From positions 248,001-312,000 of the forward strand of contig JAXLWK010000006.1 in assembly GCA_046328525.1 (NCBI GenBank): a stretch of DNA of 64,000 nucleotides, read 5' to 3'. A program made the translations under genes and the position numbers. This DNA is from JBDHWG01 sp046328525. GTDB lineage: Bacteria > Chloroflexota > Anaerolineae > Epilineales > JAHCIE01. Positions within the stretch are counted from its first letter, which is position 1, and each line of letters starts with the position of its first letter. Under the pieces are notes generated by a model, which saw nothing but the letters and a program-made list of their open reading frames with translations, made no database searches and was not told the DNA's origin. This document shows, piece after piece, positions 10,015 through 18,382 of this stretch.

Positions 10015-10465
10015 ATTGTTGCCGCGTTCTACTCGCGGCGGTAGGGCAGGTTTTGTAATTTCTCGCATCCCATGCCTGGCGCGCGGGGACAAGGGCGCAA
10101 GATTTGTCGGGCGGCGGCTTTGCCCGTATCTTGATGCAGCCCGGTGCGTTTTAGAGGATGCTAGCCGCCGTGCAACCTCTCGGGCCGCCGCTGTACCTCC
10201 GGGACTGCGCGTGGGTAGTTTCATTCGGCGTTCCCGGACGACGGGAATTGCCCGGACACATGAGCCAGGGGGGGGGCTCCCGCAGAGCTTCCCCCTCTCC
10301 TTGTGTCTCGAAACCACCCTCCGTTCACAATCTTCACAATTTCGTGCAGGTTAATCGTCGGCTAAACCCGTCTTAATATAACTTTAAGGAGTCGCGTGTT
10401 TAGTTAGGGCAGAGCGGCAGAATGAGCCTGGCGCTGCCCACACACAGAGGAGGACACAGACACAC
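10015..10465. other. Intergenic region without a convincing gene
   Basis: About 450 nt with no coding sequence I can support. The plus-strand open frame here has no recognisable composition or domain. Its right end becomes AT-rich and holds a weak promoter candidate, TTAATC (10351-10356), a 17-nt gap and TAATAT (10374-10379), for the gene at 10466. Confidence 0.5.
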
Positions 10466-11176
10466 ATGCGCCACCGAGGGATCACTCTGCTGTTAACCCT
10501 TGTCGTATTAGCTCTGGCCGCGTCGGCCACGCAGGCGGCGCCTGCGGGCCAGCAGGACGGCCCCGTGCGCTCGATCCAGAAGATATGGATGAGCGCGACA
10601 CCCAACGGCACCCCGCTGGAAGTGTTCCCGACCGGGAGCAAGTCGGTCTACGTCGTGTTCGACTACAAGGACGCGGCCGATACCGAGATCCAGATCAAGG
10701 TGTATGACCCCAAAGGCCAGACGATCTACGTCGCGTCCAAGAAGTACTCCGGCGCCGGGCGCGAGAACATCGAGATCAAGCCTAGCGATCCGCTGCCGGA
10801 CGGGGCCTACGTCACCAACGCCTCTATCGGTGTTCAGGGTCAGTTCTTCCTTTCAGAGACAAACGAGTGGTACGTCGGTCAGCCGCCTGCCATTCCCACG
10901 GCCGCGCCTGCCGGCGCAGCCCAGGCGAAGGCGGCCAACCCGGCCAACCCGGCTAACCCGGCCAACCCGGCCAACCCGGCTAACCCGGCCAATGCGGCCA
11001 GCGCCGCCAACCCGGCTGCGCCCGCAGGCGCTTCTGCGTCGCCGGCGGCCGTCAACCCGGACGCCGGGGTGTCCATGCCGCTGTTGATCGGGGCCGGGAT
11101 CCTCGCCCTCGGTTTGCTGGCGCTCGTGATCTGGGCTGTGCGCGGGTTCATGACCGCGCCGCGCCCGGGCGAGTGA
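10466..11176 (+). CDS. Secreted membrane-anchored protein with IWMS module and NPA repeats
   Basis: 236 residues: signal peptide (1-25), then a compact form of the shared beta module (starts KIWMSATPNG, has FPTGSKSVYVVF, ends NEWYVG), an Ala-rich stalk with tandem Asn-Pro-Ala repeats encoded by near-identical 9-nt units around 10937-10995, and one C-terminal membrane helix followed by a short positive tail. The topology is extracellular domain, stalk, membrane anchor. A good ribosome site (agaggagga) lies upstream. It is the smallest of the six proteins with this module, so it may show the minimal domain. Function unknown. Confidence 0.8.
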   Translation: MRHRGITLLLTLVVLALAASATQAAPAGQQDGPVRSIQKIWMSATPNGTPLEVFPTGSKSVYVVFDYKDAADTEIQIKVYDPKGQTIYVASKKYSGAGRENIEIKPSDPLPDGAYVTNASIGVQGQFFLSETNEWYVGQPPAIPTAAPAGAAQAKAANPANPANPANPANPANPANAASAANPAAPAGASASPAAVNPDAGVSMPLLIGAGILALGLLALVIWAVRGFMTAPRPGE

Positions 11177-11232
11177 GCGGGTAAGCCAGGCGGGCCGGGA
11201 TGTGACGTGGTGACTGAAAGGAGACTGGGTAC

Positions 11233-12717
11233 GTGAAGCGTTTGTTCGCGTTAGCGATTGCGATTGCAGCAGGATTGGTCTGGACGGGCGTCGGCCAGGC
11301 CCAGGGCAACCTGATCAGTAAGTTTGAGATACAGAAGTCGGATGGCAGCAGCGTGTGCACAGGCCCGGCAGCGCAGCGCGTATGCACCGTTCCCACGGGC
11401 ACTAAGGAATTCAATATCGTCGTGGACTTCCAGAACCTGCCGGCCAACACGAAGGTGCAGGTCGAGCTGGCCGACGTGGCCGGCAACAAGTACGCGACGT
11501 CGGCCGAGACGCGCAGCGGCAACGGCACGCTCACGTGGAAGGTGACGGGCGACCAGCTTCTCGCCAACCTGCGCACGCTGGCCGATCCCGACCAGCAAGG
11601 TCTCGTGAGCAAGGTTCAGGCTGTGCCGGCGAACCCGACCTCACCCCAGGACCGCGAGGCCCTGTCGGAGGCGCAGCAGATCGTGAGCGCGATGCGCAAG
11701 CCCATTCAGAGCCTTCAGCGCTATGGTGGTCTCCTTCCGGAGACCTACATTCCGCTCGACGACGCTGACCAGTTTCTCAGCCAGGCGTTGCAGGCGCTGT
11801 CCGCCAGTTCGCCCAACACGGCTCAGGCCAACACCGCCGTGAGCAATGCTGCGGCCCAGATCAAGACGGCATTGAGCAAGTTCAACGGTCAGACCAACAT
11901 CGTCCTGGCGGATGACGTGCCGTTCTCGTCCTCGACCCGGACGGCCAACATCGAGCTGAACGGCGATATTGCCCAGACCCTGGCGTGGACGGTGAGCAGC
12001 GTCGCGCTGCCAACCCCCACGACTCAGCCAACCAGCCGCCCGACGGCGACCGAATCGCGCCCAGGCAACGTGCCGACGCGCACACCGACGCCGACGCCGG
12101 CCCCGACGCAGAGCAACGCGCAGCCGACGGCGACGACCGCGGCGCAGAGCAACACGCAGCCGACGGCGACGACCGCGGCGCAGAGCAACGCGCAGCCGAC
12201 GGCCACGGCCGCGGCGCAGAGCAACGCGCAGCCAACGGCCACGACCGCGCCGGCTCAGACCGATCAGCAGCCGACGGCCGCCCCGGCGGCGGCTCAGGTG
12301 GCGGCGGCGCGGCCAGCCGGACAGTCCGGCGGCGCGAGTGTGGTGACGGCGGCGGCCCCGCCGCCCCAGGCGACGGCCATTGCCCTCGGCGGGCAGGCGG
12401 CAGCGGCGGCGGCAGGCGGCGCGACCCCAACGCCGGCGGCGGCGCAGAAGGCGGTCGGCGCGGCTCCGAGTGGCGCGACGCCGAATGCGACGACACGCCC
12501 GGCCGGCGGCACACCGGCGCCCGGCGCGCAGGCGACGGCCACGGCGGCGAAGCTCGCCGGCGGCGTGGACCTCTCGCGGCTGACGCCCGAAGCGGGCGGC
12601 GCGTCGCGCGTGCTCGGCCAGGCGGAACGCGGCGGCTTCCCGCTGCTCGTGGTCGGCCTGGTGGTTGTCGCGGCGGCCCTCGGCGGCGCGGCGCTATGGA
12701 TGCGCCGCCGGACGTAG
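11233..12717 (+). CDS. Secreted membrane-anchored protein with Ala/Thr/Gln-rich stalk
   Basis: 494 residues with a GTG start. Signal peptide (1-24), a divergent copy of the shared beta module (VPTGTKEFNIVVDF) interrupted by a helical segment (about residues 120-225), a closing strand ending LAWTVSS, then a low-complexity stalk with near-identical units of the form AQSNAQPTATTA (about 12110-12260), and a C-terminal membrane helix with an Arg-rich tail. It has the same topology as its upstream neighbour, 56 nt away, and is probably co-transcribed with it. Function unknown; surface display is inferred. Confidence 0.75.
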   Translation: MKRLFALAIAIAAGLVWTGVGQAQGNLISKFEIQKSDGSSVCTGPAAQRVCTVPTGTKEFNIVVDFQNLPANTKVQVELADVAGNKYATSAETRSGNGTLTWKVTGDQLLANLRTLADPDQQGLVSKVQAVPANPTSPQDREALSEAQQIVSAMRKPIQSLQRYGGLLPETYIPLDDADQFLSQALQALSASSPNTAQANTAVSNAAAQIKTALSKFNGQTNIVLADDVPFSSSTRTANIELNGDIAQTLAWTVSSVALPTPTTQPTSRPTATESRPGNVPTRTPTPTPAPTQSNAQPTATTAAQSNTQPTATTAAQSNAQPTATAAAQSNAQPTATTAPAQTDQQPTAAPAAAQVAAARPAGQSGGASVVTAAAPPPQATAIALGGQAAAAAAGGATPTPAAAQKAVGAAPSGATPNATTRPAGGTPAPGAQATATAAKLAGGVDLSRLTPEAGGASRVLGQAERGGFPLLVVGLVVVAAALGGAALWMRRRT

Positions 12718-12942
12718 GCTCGCCTATCGAAAGGATTGTGGAGACCAGTTGTTGGTTCTCGGAACCCTCGCGGCCGACAGGGACGGCGCGGGGAGACGGG
12801 CAGAGGCGCTATCGCCGACGCCCAGACATCTCCCCCGCCGGAGCTGTTGGCCCGTTGGCTGACTCGGCCCCCCCGCCGGCCAGCCGACTGAAGGCTCCGC
12901 CCAAATATCCCCATTCACTCACATGTTAGGAGGATTGGACAA

Positions 12943-14973
12943 ATGCGAGTAGCTGCATTCGCCGCGCTGACCCTTGGGTTAGTGTTGGCAGCCCTATGGC
13001 TCGCGCTCGGCGCTCCGGCGTCGGCGCTGGCGGTGGGGCCGGCCCAGACCGTTGATGTCGTCAAGATCCGAATGGTCCAGGGCAATCAGCCGGAGAGCCT
13101 TTTTCCGCGAGGCACGAAGGTCGTGAACGGTGTGGTCGAGTACAACATTCGTGGGAACGATAACGTTCCGCTGGCGCGCTCGACGACGATCTCCGTTCTC
13201 GACCCGGTCGGTCTGGAGGTCTACAGCCGAACATTCCAGACGAGCACGTCCTACACAGGCAGCGCCACAGAACCATTCTCGGTCAGCGGCGACCAGATGA
13301 TGGCGACCTATCGCACGATCGCCACGACTCAATCGCAAAAGGCGGCGACGGACGCCAATGCCATTCCGGCGGCAACGGACCGCATCGAAAGCACAACGCT
13401 GAATAGCGTGAGCGCCGTGAGCGCCGAGGCGACCCAGGCGAAGCTGGCGGCGGACCGGATTCTGCTCTTCCCCGAGATTCCGTCCTCGACGCGGCCGCTG
13501 CTCACCCAGGCGTCGGCCGACCTGGCGGCGGCCATCGGCGCCGGCAAAGCCATCGTGGACGCCGGCGCGTGTACGCCGGGCGGTACCCAGAACTGCAGCA
13601 CCGCCGTCACCACCTTCAACAACAACCTGCAAACGATGAAGGACAAGACGGCGAGCGCCGCCACGGCCATCACCACGGCCAACGGCGAGCTTAACGGCCT
13701 GTCCAACCTGGCCGTGCCGGCCATCGAAGGCTGCGACAAGAACGCCCAGGGGCAGGACATCCCGCGCACCTACACCTCGGTCGTTCTCCAGGTCATGACA
13801 CCGGGCGCCACGGCGAGCCGCCGCGACACGTGGGAGTGGCAGGTCGGCGACGCCAGCCCCATCGCCGCCCACGCCGTCACCACCGCCCTGCCGTCCACCA
13901 TCTACACCCTCGACGTGACGGTCGCGCCGACCCACACCTCGCAGCTTCGGGCGGTCGTTCTCGACGTCCAGTGTCTGCCGGTACCGGACGGCCAGAATGT
14001 GACCTTTGCGACCACCATCGGCACGCTCAGCCCGACCTCGACCACGACCAGCTCCGCCGACGGCCTGCACGGCCTGGCGTTCTCGTCGCTCCAGGCCGGT
14101 AACGTGTCGGGCAGCGCGGTCGTGCGCGTGACAGGGCTTATCGGCTCCGATGCGCCCGCCAACGTGACGATTGTCGGTCCGGCCACCACCCTGGCCTTCC
14201 AGATTGCCAGCAAGCCGCTGATTATCCAGCGCGACGCGGCGAAGGACCTCCAGGTGCACGTGACGGACTCGAAGGGGAACGCCGTCGCCGATGGGACGCT
14301 GGTGCAGTTCACCGTGACCAACAGCGCCGGGACGTTCAGCCCGACGTCTGCGCCGACGGTGAACGGGAACGCCAGCACGACGTTTACCGCCGGCTCGACC
14401 GGTGGGAACGCCACCATCACCGCCCAGGTGCCGGGCACGTCGGCCCAGGACCAGCTGCCGGTCACCATCGTCGGCGCGCCGGCCTCGATCAGCCTGTCCG
14501 TGTCCGAGGGCTACAGCACGACGCTGTACGTCAACACCAATCAGCCGCCGTACCTCCCGTACACCTTTGTCGAGGCGACGGTGAAGGACGACCAGAACAA
14601 CCCGGTGGCCGACGGCACGCCGGTCAACCTCAACCTGCTCCAGGCCAATAAGGCGGTGTGGGACCAGCCCAGCCCCGGCAGCAACGGGCTGAGCACGCAG
14701 GTGATCACGTCGAACGGCAAGGCGAAGGCCAAGCTCACCGCGATCCAGAGCGGCGCTGGCAGCACGGTCGGCGTCACGGCCAACGTCCCGAACACCATTC
14801 CGCCTGTGATCATCCTGCCGCCGGACGCCCTGGAGATCACCATCAAGGACCAGGGGCCGGTGACGAAGACGTATAGCATCTACATGCCGGCCATCTTCAA
14901 GACCGTGCTGTGCGGGAGGCAGAACCCCGGCGGCGGCTGCCAGGCCAAGCCGCCCGTCGCCGCAGGCGAGTAG
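12943..14973 (+). CDS. Secreted Big-1/invasin-like repeat protein with YMP C-terminus
   Basis: 676 residues. Signal peptide (1-29), then the shared module (starts KIRMVQGN, has LFPRGTK, ends DTWEWQVGD) split by a helical insert as in the preceding gene, then about three Big-1-like Ig repeats with the typical D-x-x-G-N-x-V-A-D-G-T signature (DSKGNAVADGT and DDQNNPVADGT). The end carries YSIYMPAIFKTV, a variant of the YLP ending, then a short Cys-containing tail. The ribosome site taggagg is strong. The family is known in adhesins and other surface proteins; here no ligand can be assigned. A 225-nt spacer upstream shows no gene. Confidence 0.8.
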   Translation: MRVAAFAALTLGLVLAALWLALGAPASALAVGPAQTVDVVKIRMVQGNQPESLFPRGTKVVNGVVEYNIRGNDNVPLARSTTISVLDPVGLEVYSRTFQTSTSYTGSATEPFSVSGDQMMATYRTIATTQSQKAATDANAIPAATDRIESTTLNSVSAVSAEATQAKLAADRILLFPEIPSSTRPLLTQASADLAAAIGAGKAIVDAGACTPGGTQNCSTAVTTFNNNLQTMKDKTASAATAITTANGELNGLSNLAVPAIEGCDKNAQGQDIPRTYTSVVLQVMTPGATASRRDTWEWQVGDASPIAAHAVTTALPSTIYTLDVTVAPTHTSQLRAVVLDVQCLPVPDGQNVTFATTIGTLSPTSTTTSSADGLHGLAFSSLQAGNVSGSAVVRVTGLIGSDAPANVTIVGPATTLAFQIASKPLIIQRDAAKDLQVHVTDSKGNAVADGTLVQFTVTNSAGTFSPTSAPTVNGNASTTFTAGSTGGNATITAQVPGTSAQDQLPVTIVGAPASISLSVSEGYSTTLYVNTNQPPYLPYTFVEATVKDDQNNPVADGTPVNLNLLQANKAVWDQPSPGSNGLSTQVITSNGKAKAKLTAIQSGAGSTVGVTANVPNTIPPVIILPPDALEITIKDQGPVTKTYSIYMPAIFKTVLCGRQNPGGGCQAKPPVAAGE

Positions 14974-14983
14974 GTAGATCGGC

Positions 14984-15064
14984 TGTCACCCCGAGCGGAG
15001 CGAGGGGGCTGGGCTGTGGGCTTCATGCGGCCCAGATGCTTCGCTTCGCTCAGCATGACAGCGA
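14984..15064. repeat. Dispersed palindromic repeat, family A (copy 2)
   Basis: This copy runs from tgtcaccccgagcggagcg to cagatgcttcgc...cagcatgacag, with opposing ends tgtcac/catgaca. It matches 1-75 closely in its right half. It sits just after a stop codon and before a terminator hairpin. Confidence 0.75.
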
Positions 15065-15089
15065 CAATGACACCAGCATCCAAAAGAAG

Positions 15090-15118
15090 AGCGCGCCACG
15101 GGACACCCGTGGCGCGCT
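15090..15118. terminator. Terminator hairpin between convergent genes
   Basis: Perfect 13-bp stem (15090-15102 with 15106-15118) and a 3-nt loop. On the minus strand the stem is followed by the T-rich run tcttcttttgg, as expected of an intrinsic terminator for the subtilase gene ending at 15121. It may also slow plus-strand transcripts. Confidence 0.8.
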
Positions 15119-15120
15119 CG

Positions 15121-18100
15121 CTATTGCTTGTTGGGCCGCTTGCCCGCCGCCGGCATGGAGTAGTTTACCGTGAGGATTGGCCCGGCGCCGTCGGCGCCGC
15201 TGTTCCAGCTGAAGAGGTTGTCGGCGCCTGCCGCTGGCCCTTCGAGCCGGAACGACAGCCGCCGCGTGCTCCCGGCCCGCCGTCCCAGCTCCGATAGCGC
15301 CCCAGGGTCGAAGAGGTAGAAGTACGCTGGGCCGACCAGCAGGTCCGCGCCGTGGAGCAGCGGCGGCAGCGTCACGCTGGCCGGCGCAGCCTGAAGGGCG
15401 CTATACGTCACGCCCGGCCAGAGGGAGTCGGCGCTGCTTGCCAGGAGCGTCGTCTGGAAGTCGCCGCCGGCGCTCGTGTAGCGGTTCGAGCGGCCCATCA
15501 GGAACAGGGTCGCCCAGTTCACCTGGGCGCCCGGTGGGATGGCCGAGAGATCGAATTGCAGCGCGCCGAGGTACTGCGCCCCTTCGTAGACACCCACGTA
15601 CATGTCGTCGTCGCCCAGGTGGTTGCCGCGCGCCTCGTAGCTCACCACCCAGCCGGCGTAGGCCGGCAGCGGCGGAATCTGGACGGTGACGTCGCGGTTT
15701 GGCCCCAGCGTCGGAACCGCCGTCGGCGCGGGCGGTGCGGGCGTCCTGGTCGGCGCGGGCGTGCGGCTCGGCGTGGGCGTGGGCGTGGCGGGGGGCGGCG
15801 GCCCGTCGAGGCTGTAGGCCACCCACAGCACCGGACCGGGCTGCGTGCTGCCCGCGCCGTGGCCGGTGTCCCAGCTAAACAGGCTGTTGCCGATGGTCGG
15901 GCCGTCAAAGCGGAACGACACGCGCTGGGTCGAGACGAGGCGCGCATTCAGCTCCAGAATCTGCCCCACGCTGAACTCCAGGGAGTTGGTGACGCCCTCG
16001 CCGATGTCGCCGCCGGAGAGTGCGCCCAGCGGGCTATGCGGGGCGAGGCCGTGAAGCACGGTGTAACCGTGGGTCGCCCAGCCATAGTCGGCGTCGGGAC
16101 CCAGCAGCTGGATCGTCCACGTCCCTCCCTGGCGGTTCTGGGCATCGCGCCCAGTGAGATGGAGCTGCGCGCGCTGGATGCGGGCGTTCGGCGGCAGGCT
16201 CGACAGGTCGAACTGAACAGCGCCGTGGAACAGTCGCCCGCTCAGGCCGCCGGTGAAGGTGTCGTTGTCGCCGAAGAAGTTGGTGTCGGGCGCGTCGCTG
16301 CGCACCCAGCCGACACTGTCGGGCGCGGGCGAAATCTGTTGGGTGAACAGGCCCTGGGGCGTGGGCGTGACGGTGGGCGTGCGCGTCGGCAGCGGTGTGA
16401 CGGTGGGCGAGGAGCTGCCAGGCGCCGGGGTGGGACACAGGGGCTGGACGGGCGTGGGCAGGGGGGCGCTCGGCTGGTGGTTGCCCAGGGTCACGGTCCA
16501 GAAATAGTAGTAGTCGGTGTCCGGCTGGGTGACGAAGCCGATGCCGACATCCTGCCACGTGCCGAGCACGATGCCGCGATAGTCGCTGCCCTTGGTCCAG
16601 AGGTCCACCAGGTTGCGTGCGCTAGGCTCCGCGCCGGCGACAAGCTCGCTGGCGGAGGACATGGGATAGCCGGCGGCGACAATCCGGTTCTGGAGCGAGG
16701 AGCCGTCGCTGCCCGTGTGCGTCAGGCGGTTGTGGGCGGCCATGTCCTGGCTGTGCCGCTCGGCGGCCGCGGTGAGGCGCATGTCCAGGTTGAGCACCGG
16801 CATCCCGGCGGCGATGCGGGCTGCGTTGATCGCGTCGAGCAGCGCCTGCTCCTCCGTCCCTAGCCCCGGCAGGGGACACGTGGTCGGCGTCGGCGTCGGG
16901 CGTGTGGTTCCCGGCGTCGGCGGCGCGATGTCGAGGCCTACGGCTTGCGCGGCGTTGACCAGGCCGTAACCGTACTCGAGGTTGTGGCCGTTGGGATCAT
17001 AGATCGAGGTTCCGAGGCGCTCGGTGGTGCTAATCAGGCGGTCACGCACCTGGGCGTTGGTCAGGCTCGTGTTGCGCGACCAGAGTAGCGCCGCGACGCC
17101 GCTGACGAACGGCGCGGCCATGGACGTGCCGGGCCAGGCTTCGTAGCGGTTGCCGGGCAGCGTGCTCAGGATGGCGACGCCGGGCGCGACGAGGGAGATC
17201 GTCGGCCCGTAGTTCGAGAACGGGGCGCGGGTGTCGTCGGTGTTGAGCGCGCCTACGGAGATGACATTCGGCCACGCGGCGGGGTAGCTCGGCTTGTCGG
17301 TGTTGTCGTTGCCGGCGGCGGCCACGACCAGCGCGCCCACCTCCCAGGCGTGGTCAACGGCCTGCTTGAGCGTCTGCGACGGGGTGTCGCCGCCCATGCT
17401 GAGGTTCAGGATGCGGGCGTTGTTGCGCAGGGCGTGCTCGATGCCCTGGGCGATGACGAAGTGGCTGCCGTTGCCCAATGCCGACATGACCTTGATCGGC
17501 ATGACGCGGCTGCCGGGGGCGACGCCGCTGATGCCCAGGCCGTTGTTGGCGGCGGCGGCGATGATGCCGGTGACATGAGTGCCGTGGCCGTTGTCGTCGT
17601 CCGGCGTGCGGGTGTTGTGCACGAAATCGTAGCCGTCCACGAGCTGGCCGCGCAGGTCTTCGTGGTTGGCATCGGCGCCCGTGTCCAGGACGGCGACGAC
17701 GACGTCGGGGCTGCCGCGCGTCAGGTCCCAGGCGGACGGAATACCGGTGCGCACCAGGCCCCACTGATCCTTGAAGAAGGGGTCGTTGGGCTGCCAGGCG
17801 CTCGGCGGGCTGAAGAAGCGCACGACGGGGTCGCGCTCGGCGAACGCGATGCTTGGGTCGGCCTGGAGCGTTGCCAGGGCGCGGTCAAAGGTATCTTCCG
17901 GTACACTCACGGCGTCAATGCTGAGGGTGGGCAGGCTGTCAGTGACCTTGCCGCCGACGGCCTGAACCGCCGCACGGCCCTTGGCGGCCGCGGCAGCCCG
18001 ATAGCCGACGAGGATGCGGCCGGGCACAAAGCGCTCGGCGGGGGCCGCGTCGGGGGCTGCGGAGACGTCGGTGGTAGAGCCGGACAGACCGATCACCAGC

Positions 18101-18147
18101 CATACCAGGCCGGTCGCCAGCAAGAGCCAGATGAGGATGCGTCGCAT
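15121..18147 (-). CDS. Secreted subtilisin-family (S8) protease fused to CAP domain and two DNRLRE-like domains
   Basis: 1008 residues. Signal peptide (about 1-31); I9-like propeptide (about 40-110); S8 catalytic domain (about 125-405) with intact Asp155 (VAVLDTG), His188 (NGHGTH), oxyanion Asn280 (AAAGN) and Ser342 (GTSMAAP). A CAP/SCP-type domain follows (about 428-555, with conserved His465 and His477), then two DNRLRE-like sandwiches (about 610-770 and 810-1000) separated by Thr-Pro linkers. Predicted to be a secreted, self-processing serine protease. The carboxy domains resemble those of the surface proteins at 3826 and 6673. The ribosome site taggagga and the promoter at 18179-18207 support the start. 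Confidence 0.88.
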   Translation of the reverse strand: MRRILIWLLLATGLVWLVIGLSGSTTDVSAAPDAAPAERFVPGRILVGYRAAAAAKGRAAVQAVGGKVTDSLPTLSIDAVSVPEDTFDRALATLQADPSIAFAERDPVVRFFSPPSAWQPNDPFFKDQWGLVRTGIPSAWDLTRGSPDVVVAVLDTGADANHEDLRGQLVDGYDFVHNTRTPDDDNGHGTHVTGIIAAAANNGLGISGVAPGSRVMPIKVMSALGNGSHFVIAQGIEHALRNNARILNLSMGGDTPSQTLKQAVDHAWEVGALVVAAAGNDNTDKPSYPAAWPNVISVGALNTDDTRAPFSNYGPTISLVAPGVAILSTLPGNRYEAWPGTSMAAPFVSGVAALLWSRNTSLTNAQVRDRLISTTERLGTSIYDPNGHNLEYGYGLVNAAQAVGLDIAPPTPGTTRPTPTPTTCPLPGLGTEEQALLDAINAARIAAGMPVLNLDMRLTAAAERHSQDMAAHNRLTHTGSDGSSLQNRIVAAGYPMSSASELVAGAEPSARNLVDLWTKGSDYRGIVLGTWQDVGIGFVTQPDTDYYYFWTVTLGNHQPSAPLPTPVQPLCPTPAPGSSSPTVTPLPTRTPTVTPTPQGLFTQQISPAPDSVGWVRSDAPDTNFFGDNDTFTGGLSGRLFHGAVQFDLSSLPPNARIQRAQLHLTGRDAQNRQGGTWTIQLLGPDADYGWATHGYTVLHGLAPHSPLGALSGGDIGEGVTNSLEFSVGQILELNARLVSTQRVSFRFDGPTIGNSLFSWDTGHGAGSTQPGPVLWVAYSLDGPPPPATPTPTPSRTPAPTRTPAPPAPTAVPTLGPNRDVTVQIPPLPAYAGWVVSYEARGNHLGDDDMYVGVYEGAQYLGALQFDLSAIPPGAQVNWATLFLMGRSNRYTSAGGDFQTTLLASSADSLWPGVTYSALQAAPASVTLPPLLHGADLLVGPAYFYLFDPGALSELGRRAGSTRRLSFRLEGPAAGADNLFSWNSGADGAGPILTVNYSMPAAGKRPNKQ

Positions 18148-18178
18148 GGCGTGTCCTCCTACCTACATAGACGTGAAA

Positions 18179-18207
18179 ATCCTAGTCTAATTACGCGCTT
18201 CGGTCAA
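18179..18207 (-). promoter_or_regulatory. Sigma-70-type promoter for the subtilase gene
   Basis: On the minus strand, TTGACC (18202-18207) and TAGGAT (18179-18184) are spaced by exactly 17 nt, ending about 31 nt before the ATG. Confidence 0.65.
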
Positions 18208-18310
18208 CAAGACATTTTTACAGTTTCACGCAAGGTGCGAGTAGGCTGGCGAGAGGCGGTTATCCGCCGCTCAACCTACGGCTACTCTACGCGAACAACG
18301 TAGGGGAGCA

Positions 18311-18339
18311 TTGACCGGGCGGGGCGTTGCGGGTATACT
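18311..18339 (+). promoter_or_regulatory. Sigma-70-type promoter for the GH3-like gene
   Basis: TTGACC (18311-18316), a 17-nt spacer and TATACT (18334-18339). Start of transcription expected near 18346, about 37 nt before the TTG start codon. Confidence 0.75.
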
Positions 18340-18382
18340 TGGGGCGATCAGGCCGAGACGTAGGAAGGCGGGGTGAGGGCCG

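Noticed and set aside
10016..10354. 112-codon plus-strand frame after the surface-protein gene
   Set aside because: It begins in a palindromic repeat, lacks a ribosome site and has no sensible protein composition.
10934..10999. Possible CRISPR-like array
   Set aside because: The 9-nt units are contiguous, in frame and encode Asn-Pro-Ala repeats; there are no spacers and no cas genes.
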